Positions 48,656 through 60,521 are shown, counted from the stretch's first letter. The stretch is DNA of 64,000 bases from Diphasiastrum complanatum (GCA_029204225.1 CM055109.1:36034496-36098495); one strand, 5' to 3'. The notes: generated from the sequence alone by a model not told the origin. Numbers and translations: made by a program.

Positions 48656-49831
48656 ATGACCACTCCTCAGGGACCTGATCAACCCCCGGAGAGAGGCTTC
48701 GACAAATTTGAAACAGAAGCCTTGGCTTACAGTAAAGGGAAAGAACCAATGGAAATGGAAGAACAGGAACAGTTCGCCAAAGAACTCGACGAACTGGTTA
48801 CCAAGGAGCAGTTTCTCCACTTGGTAACAGAAGTGGATGAACTGAAGTTGGCATTAGCCAATTTCAAGTCCAGTGTGGACGACTCGTTCGCTGAACTCAA
48901 AAACTTGATTTTGAGTTCCGCGAAAGGAAGCCTTCCCTCCACTTCTCAGTTGTCCCCTTCTCCACTTCCATCAGTTTCGGGTGAGACTTTACGGTCTCAC
49001 CCCAGTGTTTTTAAATATTTAAAGCCTACTACTTTCAATGGGGAAGAGAAGGATAGAAATGCAGATATTCTACAAACCTTCCTCAGCAAATGGAAGAACA
49101 TTCATGCTCTTAAACAGACCCTTGACCATTTGCAAGCTATTGAGGCCAATCTTTCCTTAGGGCCTATGGCCTATAAGTGGTGGTTAAATCTCCAGGAGAC
49201 TGGGCAGACTCCCTGGTGATGGAAAGCTTTTGAAGACGCTTTCCTAAGAGAATTCCTACCAGAAAATGCACTTGATAGGGCCTGGGAAGCCTGGGAAAGA
49301 ACAGTAATGGACAAGTCCCTCATCCAATATATCTCGCAGTATCAAGAAGCAATTTTAAAAATTAAAAATATGGATGATTATCAGAAAATCAGGGGATTTG
49401 TCCGCGGCCTCAAAGATGAATATAAAGTAGAGGTCCAGAGAAACTCGCCTACTACCCTTGAGCAAGCTCTCAGATATGCTCAAATCTATGATGATTCAGT
49501 GGGTAGGAAGAGGGCGAGACAGCAGCCACTTTCTAAGCAGCCTCCTCAGAAAGACTTTCAATTTAAAATGAAATTTTTAAAAAGAAAGAATCAAGATAAA
49601 TTTAAAAGTGAAGCTCCTCATAAACGCCCTTCACTCATACAGCCCTTAAAACCAGATGATTTTGAGAAAGCCAAACAAGAACGTTTGTGCTTTGTGTGTA
49701 TGGGCAAGGGACACACAGTCAGACAGTGTCCCAAGGGGCCTTTCACTAAAAAAGATAACAAAGATAAGAAACAAGTTCATCTTGTTCAGACTGTAAGTTT
49801 CCCCAGTGACTCGGCAGCCTCTGAGATCAAA
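48656..49831 (+). pseudogene. gag of gypsy element A (one in-frame stop)
   Basis: The frame starts MTTPQGPDQPPERGFDKF and contains a coiled-coil-like stretch (LDELVTKEQFLHLVTEVDEL) and the gag core ([31 protein letters not shown]). It ends with a CCHC zinc knuckle, [14 protein letters not shown], at about 49690. A TGA stop at 49217-49219 interrupts it, and the frame then continues unchanged. The protein would package the element RNA. Protease and the first half of RT, expected next, are replaced by a (TA)n tract. Confidence 0.88.

Positions 49832-49834
<3 letters not shown>

Positions 49835-49904
<70 letters not shown>
49835..49904 (+). repeat. (TA)35 microsatellite at a deletion joint in element A
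   Basis: Seventy bases of pure TA join the end of gag directly to the middle of RT. Protease and the RT N-terminal part are gone. Confidence 0.95.
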
Positions 49905-49907
<3 letters not shown>

Positions 49908-49909
<2 letters not shown>

Positions 49910-50177
49910 GTAGTCGTGTTTTTAGATGACATCCTCGTCTACAGCAAAACGAGGAAGGAGCATCTAAAACACCTCAGAAAGGTATTTCGACTGCTCAGAA
50001 AGCATAAGCTTTATGCTAAACAATCCAAGTGTGAATTCTTCGTTGAAGAAGTAGCATATTTGGGTCACGTTATCTCATCAGATGGGATTAAGATGGACCC
50101 GAATAAGGTTAAAGCCATACTCAGTTGGCTGAGACCTCAAAATATTTTAGAACTTCAGATCTTTCTTGGTTTGGCGG
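49908..50177 (+). pseudogene. RT fragment of gypsy element A, left side of the insertion
   Basis: The frame reads [13 protein letters not shown], the catalytic DD box, then the thumb region ([20 protein letters not shown]) up to LQIFLGLA. There it is split by the 10.3-kb insertion. The next residues (GYYRRFVKEYAQ) continue at 60522. The TSD GGCGG occupies 50173-50177. Confidence 0.9.
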
Positions 50178-51353
50178 TGTTGACAGATTCTACACTCTAG
50201 AATCTGTTTACTAGTTCTTTCTTGTTTCTTGTTTACAAGAACTGTTTTCTGCCTGTTTAGAGGCTTGTTGGCATTTTCTTGAACGTTAGCTTCTTAGTTC
50301 AATGCCGAAACCAAGCAGAAGGGACTGATATCGATGTAGTAAATGTCCTTGTCCTGCCTGTCAGAGGACTACTCAAGGATCGTCTCTCATGAACGCACTT
50401 ACATTCTACATAGATGCAAGCCAAGAACGCTCATTCATAGATCAGCATGCAGCCCAAATGAACGTTCAGTAGTTTCTACAGCTACCTACACTTAAAACCG
50501 ACTGAATCAGAGCCTACATTTTACTAACACTGAGCTACACGTGCATAAATTGACAAAACAAGAATCAAGAACTAATCTACAACATTTTAGGCGTCCAAGA
50601 ATCAAGAAACCAACCAGCCTTTTGATTCTTGGACACCCCAAGAACATCAAGAACTGGAATGTCACAGAATATGCAAGATTTACACCACAGATCTAACCTA
50701 TGTAGTTTACTTGAATGTTGGTTCCTACGTTAATCCACAAACAAGGAAAGAAACTAATCCACTCTACGAAAGCAGCAAATCTAATCCACTCTACAGTCCA
50801 CAACCACACACAAAAGGAGGGAAGGGCAAGATCATGAATGCATCACTCAAGAAACAAGCATGATCAAGGACCTCAATGGATGCACCAAACTCGTGAAGGC
50901 TCTTCTCATTTCAGCGTGGAGTTGATACAATTCACAAAAAGCTCCTCTACACAAAGAGGGAGTCTCTTAAATAAGCAAGAGAGCTTCTTAGGTGGCATCC
51001 TAGTGGAATTTCCACATTTCACAAATTACAAGTGGAATAATGCTCTCCACTAGAGGTCACCATCAAAAAGTGGCTCACTCTACTTTCTTTTAAGAGGGGT
51101 CTACTTGCATTTATTACATTTGCCTAGAAATACTAGTTCCTACATGGTCATTCCATCTTCCGGGATTCACCATGAGGCTTACACAGTTCTTACTTGTCAT
51201 TACTAACTAGTATTCCTCGGCTCTCATACTCGCCTCTCATACTCGGCTCTCAGTCTTCATTAGTCTCGTCTTCTCAAAGACCTCCTCGGTCTAAGAGGTG
51301 CTCATGAGTTGCTCTGTCCGAGTATCTTGGGGATTTGACAGAAGCAGCCAACA
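50178..51353 (-). repeat. 3' LTR (sense) of the gag-only element
   Basis: 1176 bases, nearly identical to the other LTR apart from a 93-base duplication found only there. Short frames inside have no partner and are not genes. Confidence 0.93.
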
Positions 51354-51368
51354 TCATCCCACCCCTAA
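51354..51368 (-). other. Polypurine tract of the gag-only element
   Basis: The minus strand reads TTAGGGGTGGGATGA directly before the LTR start TGTTGGCTG. This purine-rich run is the expected plus-strand primer and fixes the element's orientation. Confidence 0.8.
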
Positions 51369-51369
51369 T

Positions 51370-53657
51370 GTGTTGCAAGACCCATTGCAACTCATATTGG
51401 ACAATGACGCTCCGCTTTGCATTGGCATCTTTGATCGTTACTTGGAAAAGCGTAGATCCTCGTTCGCTTACATAAAAGCAAGTGCTTATTGTCAAAAACT
51501 GTTTTTCACGAATTGCCGCAGTTTAACCAGAATGTCTTATTGCTGCAATTTGTTGACAGTCTCAAAATTGGAGAGCTCTCAGCAACTTCACAACTTGTAT
51601 GCTCGAGTGCTTTCCATGTGTCTCTTTGTTTTGTCACTTGTATCTGCCATTGACAGTTTCATCTTTGGTTTCTTGGCAGATTCTATCTTCTGGGAGGTCT
51701 GTATCCTCCATTTGCCTCTGGGTGTTTCCGTGGTTATTCTCTCAGTTGAAGTTCAAGTCTCAAGGAAAACCTTTGATCTGCAGGTTGCACAAACTTTGGT
51801 TATCAGTCTCAAGGGGATGGACTCATCATCAAGAAATTGGTGGTAGGAACAGATTTGGATGGACGGTTTGATAACAGAAAGGAAACATGATGAAGGCTTG
51901 GTGGAAGGGTGAGGGGACTGATAGTTCTACAGTTGCAGCCTTGGACCCTTGCAATGCCGAGCTTTGACCACCACTTGCTAGGTGAGGAGCTCACTTTATT
52001 TGCAGGTTCACGTTGTCTTCATGTTTCTTTTTTCTGCAGCTCTTTCTTTTGATCCGTTACTTTTGGATCTCTTTGGGCTTCATAAGAGGGGATTCAACTA
52101 TCATTGCTCCAGAGAGTTTCTTTTGATCAAGGTTGTCTCATCTGTTGCTTAAGTTTTGTCCTTTCCTCCTCAGCTTCTTGGATCTTCCTCTTTAGTTCTT
52201 CTAGTTGCTTCGCCTGCTTCTTAGGTCGTCGTTTGACTGATCAACCATTGTAGGTGGCAATTGGTCTCCGCAAGACATTTGCAATGATCTTTCAACTACT
52301 TCGGTAGGACTCTAAAAAACTAGGGATTTCTCAGAAGAAATGTAAACTGATGATAAACAAACAGATGGAAGGAAGGGTGGTAGTGACAACGGTAGATGGT
52401 TTGGTCGATAGGCATGAGAATGGATGCAGATGTATGACGAGAGGTTGGTTGAAGAAGGAGACTGATTTCCCAATGCTTGTGTTTCCCTTTCTGAAGGATC
52501 TTCGTCGTGACTGGGGTACTTCTTCTGATTGAGTCTTTTTGGATTACCCATCTACCTTCTTTAGCCTTGTCTTTTTCATATTTGACTTGTGACCTTGGCT
52601 GTCGATCTTGCTGATGTTGTTGCTGGCAATCTGGCTGCTCCAGTGGATCCAAGCAGATCCACTCTCTCTCCCCCCCAAAAAAAATCTGTTGGTGGGGATG
52701 TTGTTGCTGGTAACTGTTCATGTTCAAGATTGGAGCGGGGTGTGGAACACGCAGTTGAAAACACGGTGAACATGCGACTGGACTAAAGATTGAACAAATT
52801 TTAACTAAATTTGTTTCGATCTTGCTGTAGTTGACTTGAAGAGTAATATGGCAATGAGGTGCAGGAATCAACTCTAACATGTCATGGATTTCTCGTAGTT
52901 TTCAAAAATTTGAAACTGCTGTACAAGGTAATCTGAAGATGGATAGATGAATGAAAATGTGTTCTGGAGATGCTCTACAGAAGACTCTCGTGCAGTAGCT
53001 ATTCCTCATGCAAAAATCAATCACACAAAATAGGTGAAGAGAAACAAGGAAATAAACAACGTGACAGAGAGTGAGAACTGTATAGCACCTGTTGAACAAA
53101 ACTTGCATTCATCAACATTGATAAGTCACCTTGATAGTTGGAATAGTTCATTTGTTTTGTAGAGTAATGATACGTACTCTGATATGCCCTTGTCAAAACA
53201 AGGCAGGGTTGGTGACACAAAAATCTACCACCATTGATAGCAGATGTTGTAAGATATAGCTTGAGATGCAGGTATGGTTGAGGTACTATGTCCTAAGGAC
53301 CTCTCTGAACAAGAGATTCAGAACCGAATCTCTATCTGGATTTCCGAATCCGAGAAATATTGTGTATTGGCACATTGGAAATCTTATCAGCTTGTGGAAA
53401 GACAAATAGATTTGAGTTGCAAAAGGGGAAGAAAACTGTCAATTCCCTGTGGAGGTTGCTCTTGGTTGGACATTGTAGCAGATGACGGAATATCAATTTC
53501 ACTTTCTTGCAACAATGACTCATTTCATATTAGTGTCTTCTAGCATTTTGGAGCTGGTATATTGTGCGGTAATGTAGAAGTTTGCTAGAAACTTCTCGAG
53601 TGAGTAGCAGGTTGAGCGGTTGGGTGCTATGGTGCTCGTGTGGTTGTCGTGAGGATC
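51370..53657. other. Internal region downstream of gag, no pol recognised
   Basis: I looked for protease (DTGA/DSGA), RT (DD box), RNase H and integrase motifs in all frames and saw none. Open frames on both strands are short and overlap each other. Confidence 0.55.
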
Positions 53658-55005
53658 CTATCGGGAGTCATAACTAACGTGACGGGCAGGTAGGATCTTA
53701 GTTGGTTGCTTTGGACAGTCTTTGAAACTGTTTTTTCGGATACAGTCGGGACACTCAGCATGGTATTGGGTCTTAACTGGACAATCAACCATGAAGTGGC
53801 CGGTTTCACCACAGATGAAACATCTGGTGTGCAGTGGCCCTTGTATAACGGCATAGCCATCTTGTATGGCTAGTGATTCTGGACTTTCTGGTGGATATTC
53901 ATGATAAGGCAAGGCATTTCCAGATTGTGATGGGTGTTCTTCATATTGTTGAACTGTATGTTGCTTGGATAGGTCGATATGAAGGACAAGCATCAACAGA
54001 ATGCGTAGCCCGGTAGTGTGGGCACCATATTGTTTTTCGTCTATAAGGTACCTGTGTAGGATTTGGCTGACCAGGCATATTGCTTTGGATAGACTTCAGG
54101 GTAGCTTGAAACTCATTGGTGAGTTTCTCCATCTGTAGTTGATGTTGCTTATTAAGCAACTCCAACTGGGATTTCCAAAGCTGATCTCGGGTGTCCTCGA
54201 TCGGCTTTGACTCATGGACAGGAGCGCGTGGTGCTCGCCTTTCCCTAGATTCGTCAACATCTGATCCTTCATCTTCTTCCTTGATGGCCATAGCTAACTT
54301 TAGACTCATGTATTCATCATTGGATTTAAGCTCGCGTCTAATCCATCTTGGAAGGCCGACTAAGAACCAGATGATGAGCATCTATTCGAAGGGCTGTTCT
54401 TGTACTTGACTTTTGAGTCGTTTGAAACGCTCGATATAGTCTCGTACACATTCATCTTCTTCCATCTTGATGTTACTCAATTTGACAAAAGGGCTCTCGA
54501 CCAAGCGAAAGGGCTTAAAACGCTTGATAAAGGACTCTTTTAAAATTGACCAGTCTGTCTTCTCTTCACGATCAAGGTTGAAAAACCAGTCACGTGCTTT
54601 AGTGATCATGGTCATCGAAAACAGTTGGACCATAGCATTGGGGGATGTTTCGCCATATACATCACATGCATTCTCAAAGATTTGCAAAAATCTTTGAGGG
54701 TCCGAACTACCGTCAAACTTTGGTAGATCTAGTTTGGGTGTACGTCTTTCAAGATGAGCTCCGTGGGTAGCAGAAACTTCATTAGGATTGGTTCTGACCC
54801 GTGAGGGCTCAGTACCATAAAAATGGGCTCATGCTCGTGAAGACTCGGCTCTATCAGGTTCTTGTCCGTCAAACGGGTTTGTGGATGGCTCTTGGAGTTC
54901 GGCTCTCATTCGGTAGAACCTATGACGTTTGATTTATTCAGCTACAGGGGACCGAATCTCGTATGGATAATCGTCTGGGACTTCAGGCTCGTTTTGTTGG
55001 TCCAT
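53658..55005 (-). pseudogene. gag of the gag-only element (several stops and one frameshift)
   Basis: The start MDQQNEPEVPDDYPYEI at 55005 is followed by a stop after about 23 codons, and the frame then continues. The gag core contains LPKFDGSSDPQRFLQIFENA, ARDWFFNLDREEKTDWSILK and DECVRDYIERFKRLKSQ. A charged helix (LWKSQLELLNKQHQLQMEKL) follows. After a frameshift near 53960-53990 a CCHC knuckle, CFICGETGHFMVDC, sits at about 53820. The order (capsid-like core, coiled coil, zinc knuckle) is normal for gypsy gag. There is no pol frame after it. Antisense frames here are artefacts. Confidence 0.87.
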
Positions 55006-57559
55006 TGAGGACTGGTGTGTCTGTTTTTGTGTTGGGTATGAGTTTTTTTTATTGTGTTTTTTATTTTCCGAGTTTTTTTATGTTTTTGGAAAGGGTTTTT
55101 TTTTTTTGGTGTTTTGCGGTCCCTACGGTTTACAGTTTACGGTTACGGGAGTTGCGGTTATTTGCGGTAGATTTCTGTCAGTGGTGATATCCGGCTGGTG
55201 CGGTCAGTTGCGATCTGTGTTTTGTTGTGGTCTGTTGTGGTCAGTTGCGATTGTGGTGGAGACGGGTGAATGCGGTAGATGATTGTGGTTTTGACGGGTA
55301 TATGTAGTGTCAGCGGGTAACTGTGATGACGGTGGTTGATTGCGGTAGCAGTAGTTGAGTACGGTTTTAGCGGTGTTAGCGGATGTGTGCGGTGTCAGCG
55401 GTGCTATTCGGATGGTGGCCTATTGGCTACTGAAGGTGGAAGGGGTTTGAATATGGTCACGTCAATGCATTAGGGGATGCGGTGAGTTGCGGTTGGTTAC
55501 GACAGGGCAACGATGGATTGGGTTGGAATACGGGCGGAGGAATGATGGGATTGGATTACGGGTGACGGAATGATGCGGTCTAATGCGGTTGAGGACGAAG
55601 GGATGCGGTTGATGACGTTGGAGACGGGTGAGTGCTGTTTCAGCGAACGTTTGCGGGCGAAGGGTCCTTGTGCAGGCGTAAGGTGGTGTTTGTGGGAATT
55701 TGCAGTAGCTATGGTTCTATTGTGGGTGCGATTGGAGTGTGAGCTGGTTTTAGTTAAGTGCGTGTGTGACGATTTACGACAGTCAGTATGTATCAAAGGC
55801 TGATGTAGTTGGGATGCGGGTGGAATGGATGTATGCAGTTTATGCCAGGTTACGGATGTGCGATTGTAATGCAGTTGCTGGTGGTGATGGTTGTCTATAG
55901 CGGTGTCAGTCGGAAGGTGCGGTTAAATGCAGTGGTTGTGTGTTTTTGGATGGTTTTGGGACGGACGTATGCGAATTGTGACTGATTATAATCGGAATAC
56001 AGTGGAGCGGTCGAATTTGTAAGTGGTCATTATAATGCGATCTTGCGATTCGCGGTGGGGTGCGGGTGATTGCGAGCAGTGGTGGAGGCGTTGTGATTAC
56101 GGTCTCGACGGTTGTATGCGGTGTTAACGTTTGAATGCGGTTTTGATGGGTGGACACGGTTTCAACGGGTGATTGTGATGGAACGAGTGCATGCGAGTGT
56201 TACGTTTATGTCAAGTGACGGATGTGTTGTTGTAATGTGGCTGCTGGCGGTGGTTGCGGTCTGGAGCGGTGTCAGTTGGAATCTGTTGCGAGGATGGCGA
56301 ATGGAGATGGGTGTAGGTGAATGCAGTGGTCGTGTGTGTTGGGATGGTATTGGGACGGATGTAAGGACAAATGGAGATGGAGAGATGTGAATGTGGGTGT
56401 TACGTTTATTGTGGTTTGAAGACGCTCAGGTTGGAGGTGACTGAGCCGCTATGGCTGAACGGTGGATTTGGTTGAATGTGTGTGAACGTTGGAACGTGGC
56501 GATGCGGTTTCTACGGCGTGAGAATGGAGCCGATTGGATTGCAGTGGGTGGCGATGTTTTGCGGTCTGCTGGATTGCAATTAGTTGTGTTAGTTAGGCTA
56601 GTTGATTGTTGGTCACGTGGGATCTGGTGCAGTGATGGTGGTTAGTTAGGATCTACGGGGCAAGGTAGTCAGGACGGATTGATGTGTGCGTGGTTTGAAA
56701 TTCTCTGGTTGTAGGGGAAAGAGGCTGCTACGGCTGAACAGCAGACGGCTTGCGGTTTCCACGGTGTGAGAATGGAGACGAGGTGATTGTGGAGTTGTGC
56801 GGTGGGTTATGGTGGATGTGGTGATTACGGCGGATGTGGTGATTACGATATACGGGGAGCGGTTGTGGCGATTGTGGTTTCAACGGCTTATGACGGTTTC
56901 AACGACTGGGTGTGGTTTCAACGGCGGTATGCGGATGTGGGTAGAGGGTGGTCTCTTGGCGGTTGAAGGTGGCCGAGGGTAGTCGTAGGGTCGTCTGTTG
57001 CGACTGTGTAGGAATACGATTGTAATGAGGGGGTTAAGGGTGGATGCAGGTAGTGTTCGGGTTCGGTTGCGATGGTGTAGAGGAGTGACTATGTTGTGAT
57101 TGGATGTGGATGACTGGGTGATGTGGAGTGCAGCCAGTTGCGGTTGAAGGTGGAAGGGGTGTGAATGCAGTGGGTTGCGAATGAAGGATGAATGGCGTTG
57201 GGTGTTTGTGAATGCAGACAGATGCGATGTGTTTGCGAGTTAGGCGGGGTAGTTAGCAGATTGGCGTTCTGCGATACAATGTGGTCAGTTGTGGTGTAGT
57301 GCGAGTAGTATGGGTGTATGTGTTCTTGTTTGCAACTGCTAATGAAGCCAGTCTGTTTGCGGTCTAATGTGGATCCGGGTAGGTGTGTGATTAAAACAGG
57401 TGGAGAGGCATGGGAGATGAACAGGGGCAGAGTGCATCAGATGCAAACGGAGATTGACGGAGTCAGATGCAAACGAAGGTAGAAGGTGGTGGATGCAAAG
57501 AAAATGCGTAGTGATTTGTTATGGTCTGGCGTGGATGTCGTCTGGCTAAAGTGTGAGAG

Positions 57560-57815
57560 ATCCCTTCGGTCGAGATCTGACGATAGGCTCTAGCTCCGGT
57601 CGAGATTTTAATAGTTGGTCATCGGTTGAGAGCTGACTGAGGCCGTCGGTTGAGATCTGACTGAGGTCGTCAGTTGAGATTTAACTGAGGCCGTCGGTTG
57701 AGATTTAACTGAAAACCGTCAGTTGAGATCTAACTGAAAACCGTCGGTCGAGATGTCACAGAGCACCGTCGATCGAGATCTGAGAGCTGGGCTCCGGCTC
57801 CGGTTGAGATTTTAG
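57560..57815. repeat. Minisatellite block 1 (GTCGGTTGAGATCTGACTGA type)
   Basis: About nine degenerate units of roughly 22-30 bases with the core CGGTTGAGAT(C/T)T. Variants include TCGGTCGAGAT and TCAGTTGAGAT. Confidence 0.85.
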
Positions 57816-58409
57816 CTTGAGGGAACGGAAGGAGTGTGAAGGTCTGGCGGAGAGGAAGAGAGGTATGGTTGTAAACAGTCGTGATGGGATGGTATGCAGT
57901 TGCGATGATGTGGGGGTGCTTTAATGTCGATGGTATGTGTTAGACGTCGAGGTGATCGTTCCAGGTCGAATTGCAGTGGATTGCGACCTAATGCGGTGTG
58001 CTGCTGTGGCGATGAATGCGGGCGCAATGGTATGTGGGTGCAATTGGTTTGCGGTCTACGGCGGTTGTGGTGGTAGTGCAGTCAGCTGTTGTGTCAGCGG
58101 TTGAGTGTATGTCAGTGGTTGATTACGGTGTCAACGACTGATTGTGGGTGAATGGGAAGCGGGGCTGTTGGCGATTATATGTCGTGGAATGCGAGGTATT
58201 TTATTATGTGGATGCGTGCGGTGTTTGCGATGTGTGGAGGTTGCGATGGTATGCTGTTGTAGGGTGATTGCAAGGGTTCGATGAAATGCGATGGTTGCGA
58301 AGTGATACGGTGTGAGGGCGGCTGTTGCGATGGAGTGCGGAAGGTATGTTGAATGAGACGGTATGCGGTCAGATGCGAAGGTGAGAAAGTCCTTCTATGC
58401 AGAACAGAT

Positions 58410-58640
58410 GGAATCGCATCGGTTCAGATTTGAAGCGGATCCCGTCGGTTGAGATCTGAGCAAAGTCCGTCAGTTGAGATTTCAGAGATCACGCCGGTTG
58501 AGAATTGACAAAGGCCTCCGGTTGAGATTTGACACAGGCCTCCGGTTGAGATGGGAGGCAGTGCATCAGTTGAGATTGTACAGATTGGCTCCAGTTGAGA
58601 TGGGAGGCGGTGTGTGTCGGTTGAGATCTGAACATTTTAA
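58410..58640. repeat. Minisatellite block 2, same core
   Basis: About eight units with the core CCGGTTGAGAT at 25-30-base spacing. In the sense strand one frame reads SQPEACVKSQPEAFVNSQP. Confidence 0.85.
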
Positions 58641-58944
58641 TCTTCGTCCAACTTTTATCCAGACCTATAGTTTTCTTCGTATTTTTACACAATCTGCATA
58701 ACTACTCGGAAATGGCTCACAATGACAGTTTACGTTCATTTCTGCAAACAGACTGTTCACGACCAAAGCCACCAACTTGCATTAATTCATCAGCAAGTAG
58801 TTTTTGAGAAGTCCTAATTGGATGGATGTCAGCACATCACAACCAACTGGATGATGCTTTTGACAACCTAATTGCTTAGTATAAATAGCTATTTATATTT
58901 CAACATCTTATGATGAAGATGATGATCAAGAGGATCATGACTGA

Positions 58945-59050
58945 GATGGGAGTCAGTGCATCGGTTGAGATCTGAACGAGCACTCCGGTTGAGATGTAAG
59001 CTGGTGCTTCGGTTGAGATTTTGGTTGGGCTCCGGTTGAGATTTGAAGCG
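58945..59050. repeat. Minisatellite block 3, same core
   Basis: Four units (TCGGTTGAGATCTGAAC, TCCGGTTGAGATGTAAG, TTCGGTTGAGATTTTGG, TCCGGTTGAGATTTGAA) close to the primer-binding site. Confidence 0.85.
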
Positions 59051-59280
59051 TGAGAGAACTGGAACCCAAGCTTGGATAGAAGGGAATCCAGGTCTGCTTG
59101 GGCGTTTGGTAACAATGGATTTCCGAGTCTATCAGCCCGTGGGTTTGGGCAATGATGCAGCCATTTATGTGGCTCTGGCCAGTTTGTCGAAACTGAGAGG
59201 TGTTGAAAGATGGGGAGTTTGTGTGCAGGGATCTGAGCGTGGACAATGTTGCGGTTCTTCTGTATGTAGAATGCGACGGA

Positions 59281-59303
59281 GTTCGAGTAGCAACGGTGTC
59301 AAA
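59281..59303 (-). other. Primer-binding site of the gag-only element (degenerate)
   Basis: Directly after the sense 5' LTR the minus strand reads TTTGACACCGTTGC. Plant Tat/Athila-type gypsy elements commonly have TTTGGCGCCGTTGC here. The two differences are G-to-A changes, as expected from decay of GC-rich methylated sites. Confidence 0.6.
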
Positions 59304-60521
59304 TGTTGACAGATTCTACACTCTAGAATCTGTTTACTAGTTTTTTCTTGTTTCTTGTTTACAAGAACTGTTTTCTGCCTGTTTAGAGGCTTGTTGGCAT
59401 TTTATTGAATGTTAGCTTCTTAGTTCAATGCCGAAACCAGGCAGAAGGGACTGAAATCGATGTAGTAAATGTCCTTGTCCTACCTGTCAGAGGACTACTC
59501 AGGATCGTCTCTCTTGAACGTACTTACATTCTACATAGATGCAAGCCAAGATTGCTCATTCACAGATCAGCATGCAGCCCAAATGAACGTTCAGTAGTTT
59601 CTACAACTACCTACACTTGAATCGGACTGAATCAGAGCCTGGATTTTACTAACACTAAGCTACACGTGCATAAATTGACAAAACAAGAATCAAGAAACCA
59701 ACCAGCCTTTTGATTCTTGGACACCCCAAGAACATCAAGAACTAGAATGTCAGAGAATATGCAAGATTTAGGAGTCCAAGTATCAAGAAACCAACCAGCC
59801 TTTTGATTCTTGGACACCCCAAGAACATCAAGAACTAGAATGTCAGAGAATATGCAAGATTTACACCACAAATCCAGCCTATGTAGTTTACCTTAATGCT
59901 GGTTCCTACGTTAATCCACAAACAAGGAAAGAAACTAATCCACTCTACGAAAGCAGCAAATCTAATCCACTCTACAGTCTACAACCACACACAAAGGGAA
60001 GGAAGGGCAAGATCATGAATGCATCACTCAAGAAACAAGCATGATCAAGGACCTCAATGGATGCACCAAACTCGTGAAGGCTCTTCTCATTTCAGCATGG
60101 AGTTGATGCAATTCACAAAAAGCTCCTCTACACAAAGAGGGAGTCTCTTAAATAAGCAAGAGAGCTTCTTAGGTGGCATCCTAGTGGAATTTCCACATTT
60201 CACAAATTACAAGTGGAATAATGCTCTCCACTAGAGGTCACCATCAAAAAGTGGCTCACTATACTTTCTTTTAATAGGGGTCTACTTGCATTTATTACAT
60301 TTGCCTAGAAATACTAGTTCCTAGATGATCATTCCATCTTCCGGGATTCACCATGAGGCTTACACAGTTCTTACTTGTCATTACTAACTAGTATTCCTCG
60401 GCTCTCATACTCGCCTCTCAGTCTTCATTAGTCTCGCCTTCTCAAAGACCTCCTCGGTCTAAGAGGTTCTCATGAGTTGCTCTGTCCGAGTATCTTGGGG
60501 ATTCGACAGAATCAGCCAACA
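59304..60521 (-). repeat. 5' LTR (sense) of the gag-only element
   Basis: 1218 bases, starting TGTTGGCTGATTCTGTCG in sense. It is longer than its partner because of an internal 93-base tandem duplication. Confidence 0.93.
59684..59870. repeat. 93-bp tandem duplication specific to one LTR
   Basis: CAAGAAACCAACCAGCC occurs at 59691 and 59784, and the intervening unit is repeated. The LTR at 50178-51353 has it once. The change happened after insertion, or during the last reverse transcription. Confidence 0.85.

Larger units (their letters stand above)
55006..59280 (-). other. Very long leader of the gag-only element, A/C-rich in sense
   Basis: More than 4 kb between primer site and gag are strongly biased: G and T on the plus strand, so A and C in the sense RNA. 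Words such as TGCGGTTG, GTTGCGATGG and TTTCAACGG recur throughout. Sense frames are short and rich in Pro, His, Thr, Ser and Gln. No known domain was found. Two longer minisatellite blocks and a shorter one are listed separately. Confidence 0.75.
50178..60521 (-). mobile_element. 10.3-kb gag-only LTR retrotransposon nested in gypsy element A
   Basis: The element has direct LTRs at both ends (50178-51353 and 59304-60521, TGTTG...CCAACA) and the 5-bp target duplication GGCGG at 50173-50177 and 60522-60526. Polypurine tract, primer-binding site and gag all place its sense strand on the minus strand. In sense order it holds the 5' LTR, the primer site, a leader of about 4.3 kb, gag, 2.3 kb without recognisable coding, the polypurine tract and the 3' LTR. 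No protease, RT, RNase H or integrase is visible. This is the layout of non-autonomous TR-GAG or LARD elements, which must use the enzymes of a partner. Confidence 0.9.

Noticed and set aside
51298-51871. Plus-strand frame of 182 codons
   Set aside because: It crosses the LTR boundary at 51353 and has no recognisable domain.
52312-52880. Minus-strand frame of 186 codons downstream of gag
   Set aside because: Low-complexity Gln/His/Pro-rich translation without protease, RT or integrase motifs; not called as pol.
54963-58701. Many plus-strand frames of 60-90 codons
   Set aside because: They are antisense to the leader and gag of the gag-only element and arise from G/T-rich composition.
57560-59050. 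CRISPR-like array
   Set aside because: Units are degenerate and spacing is irregular with no conserved direct repeat and unique spacer pattern; the DNA is eukaryotic. It is a minisatellite.
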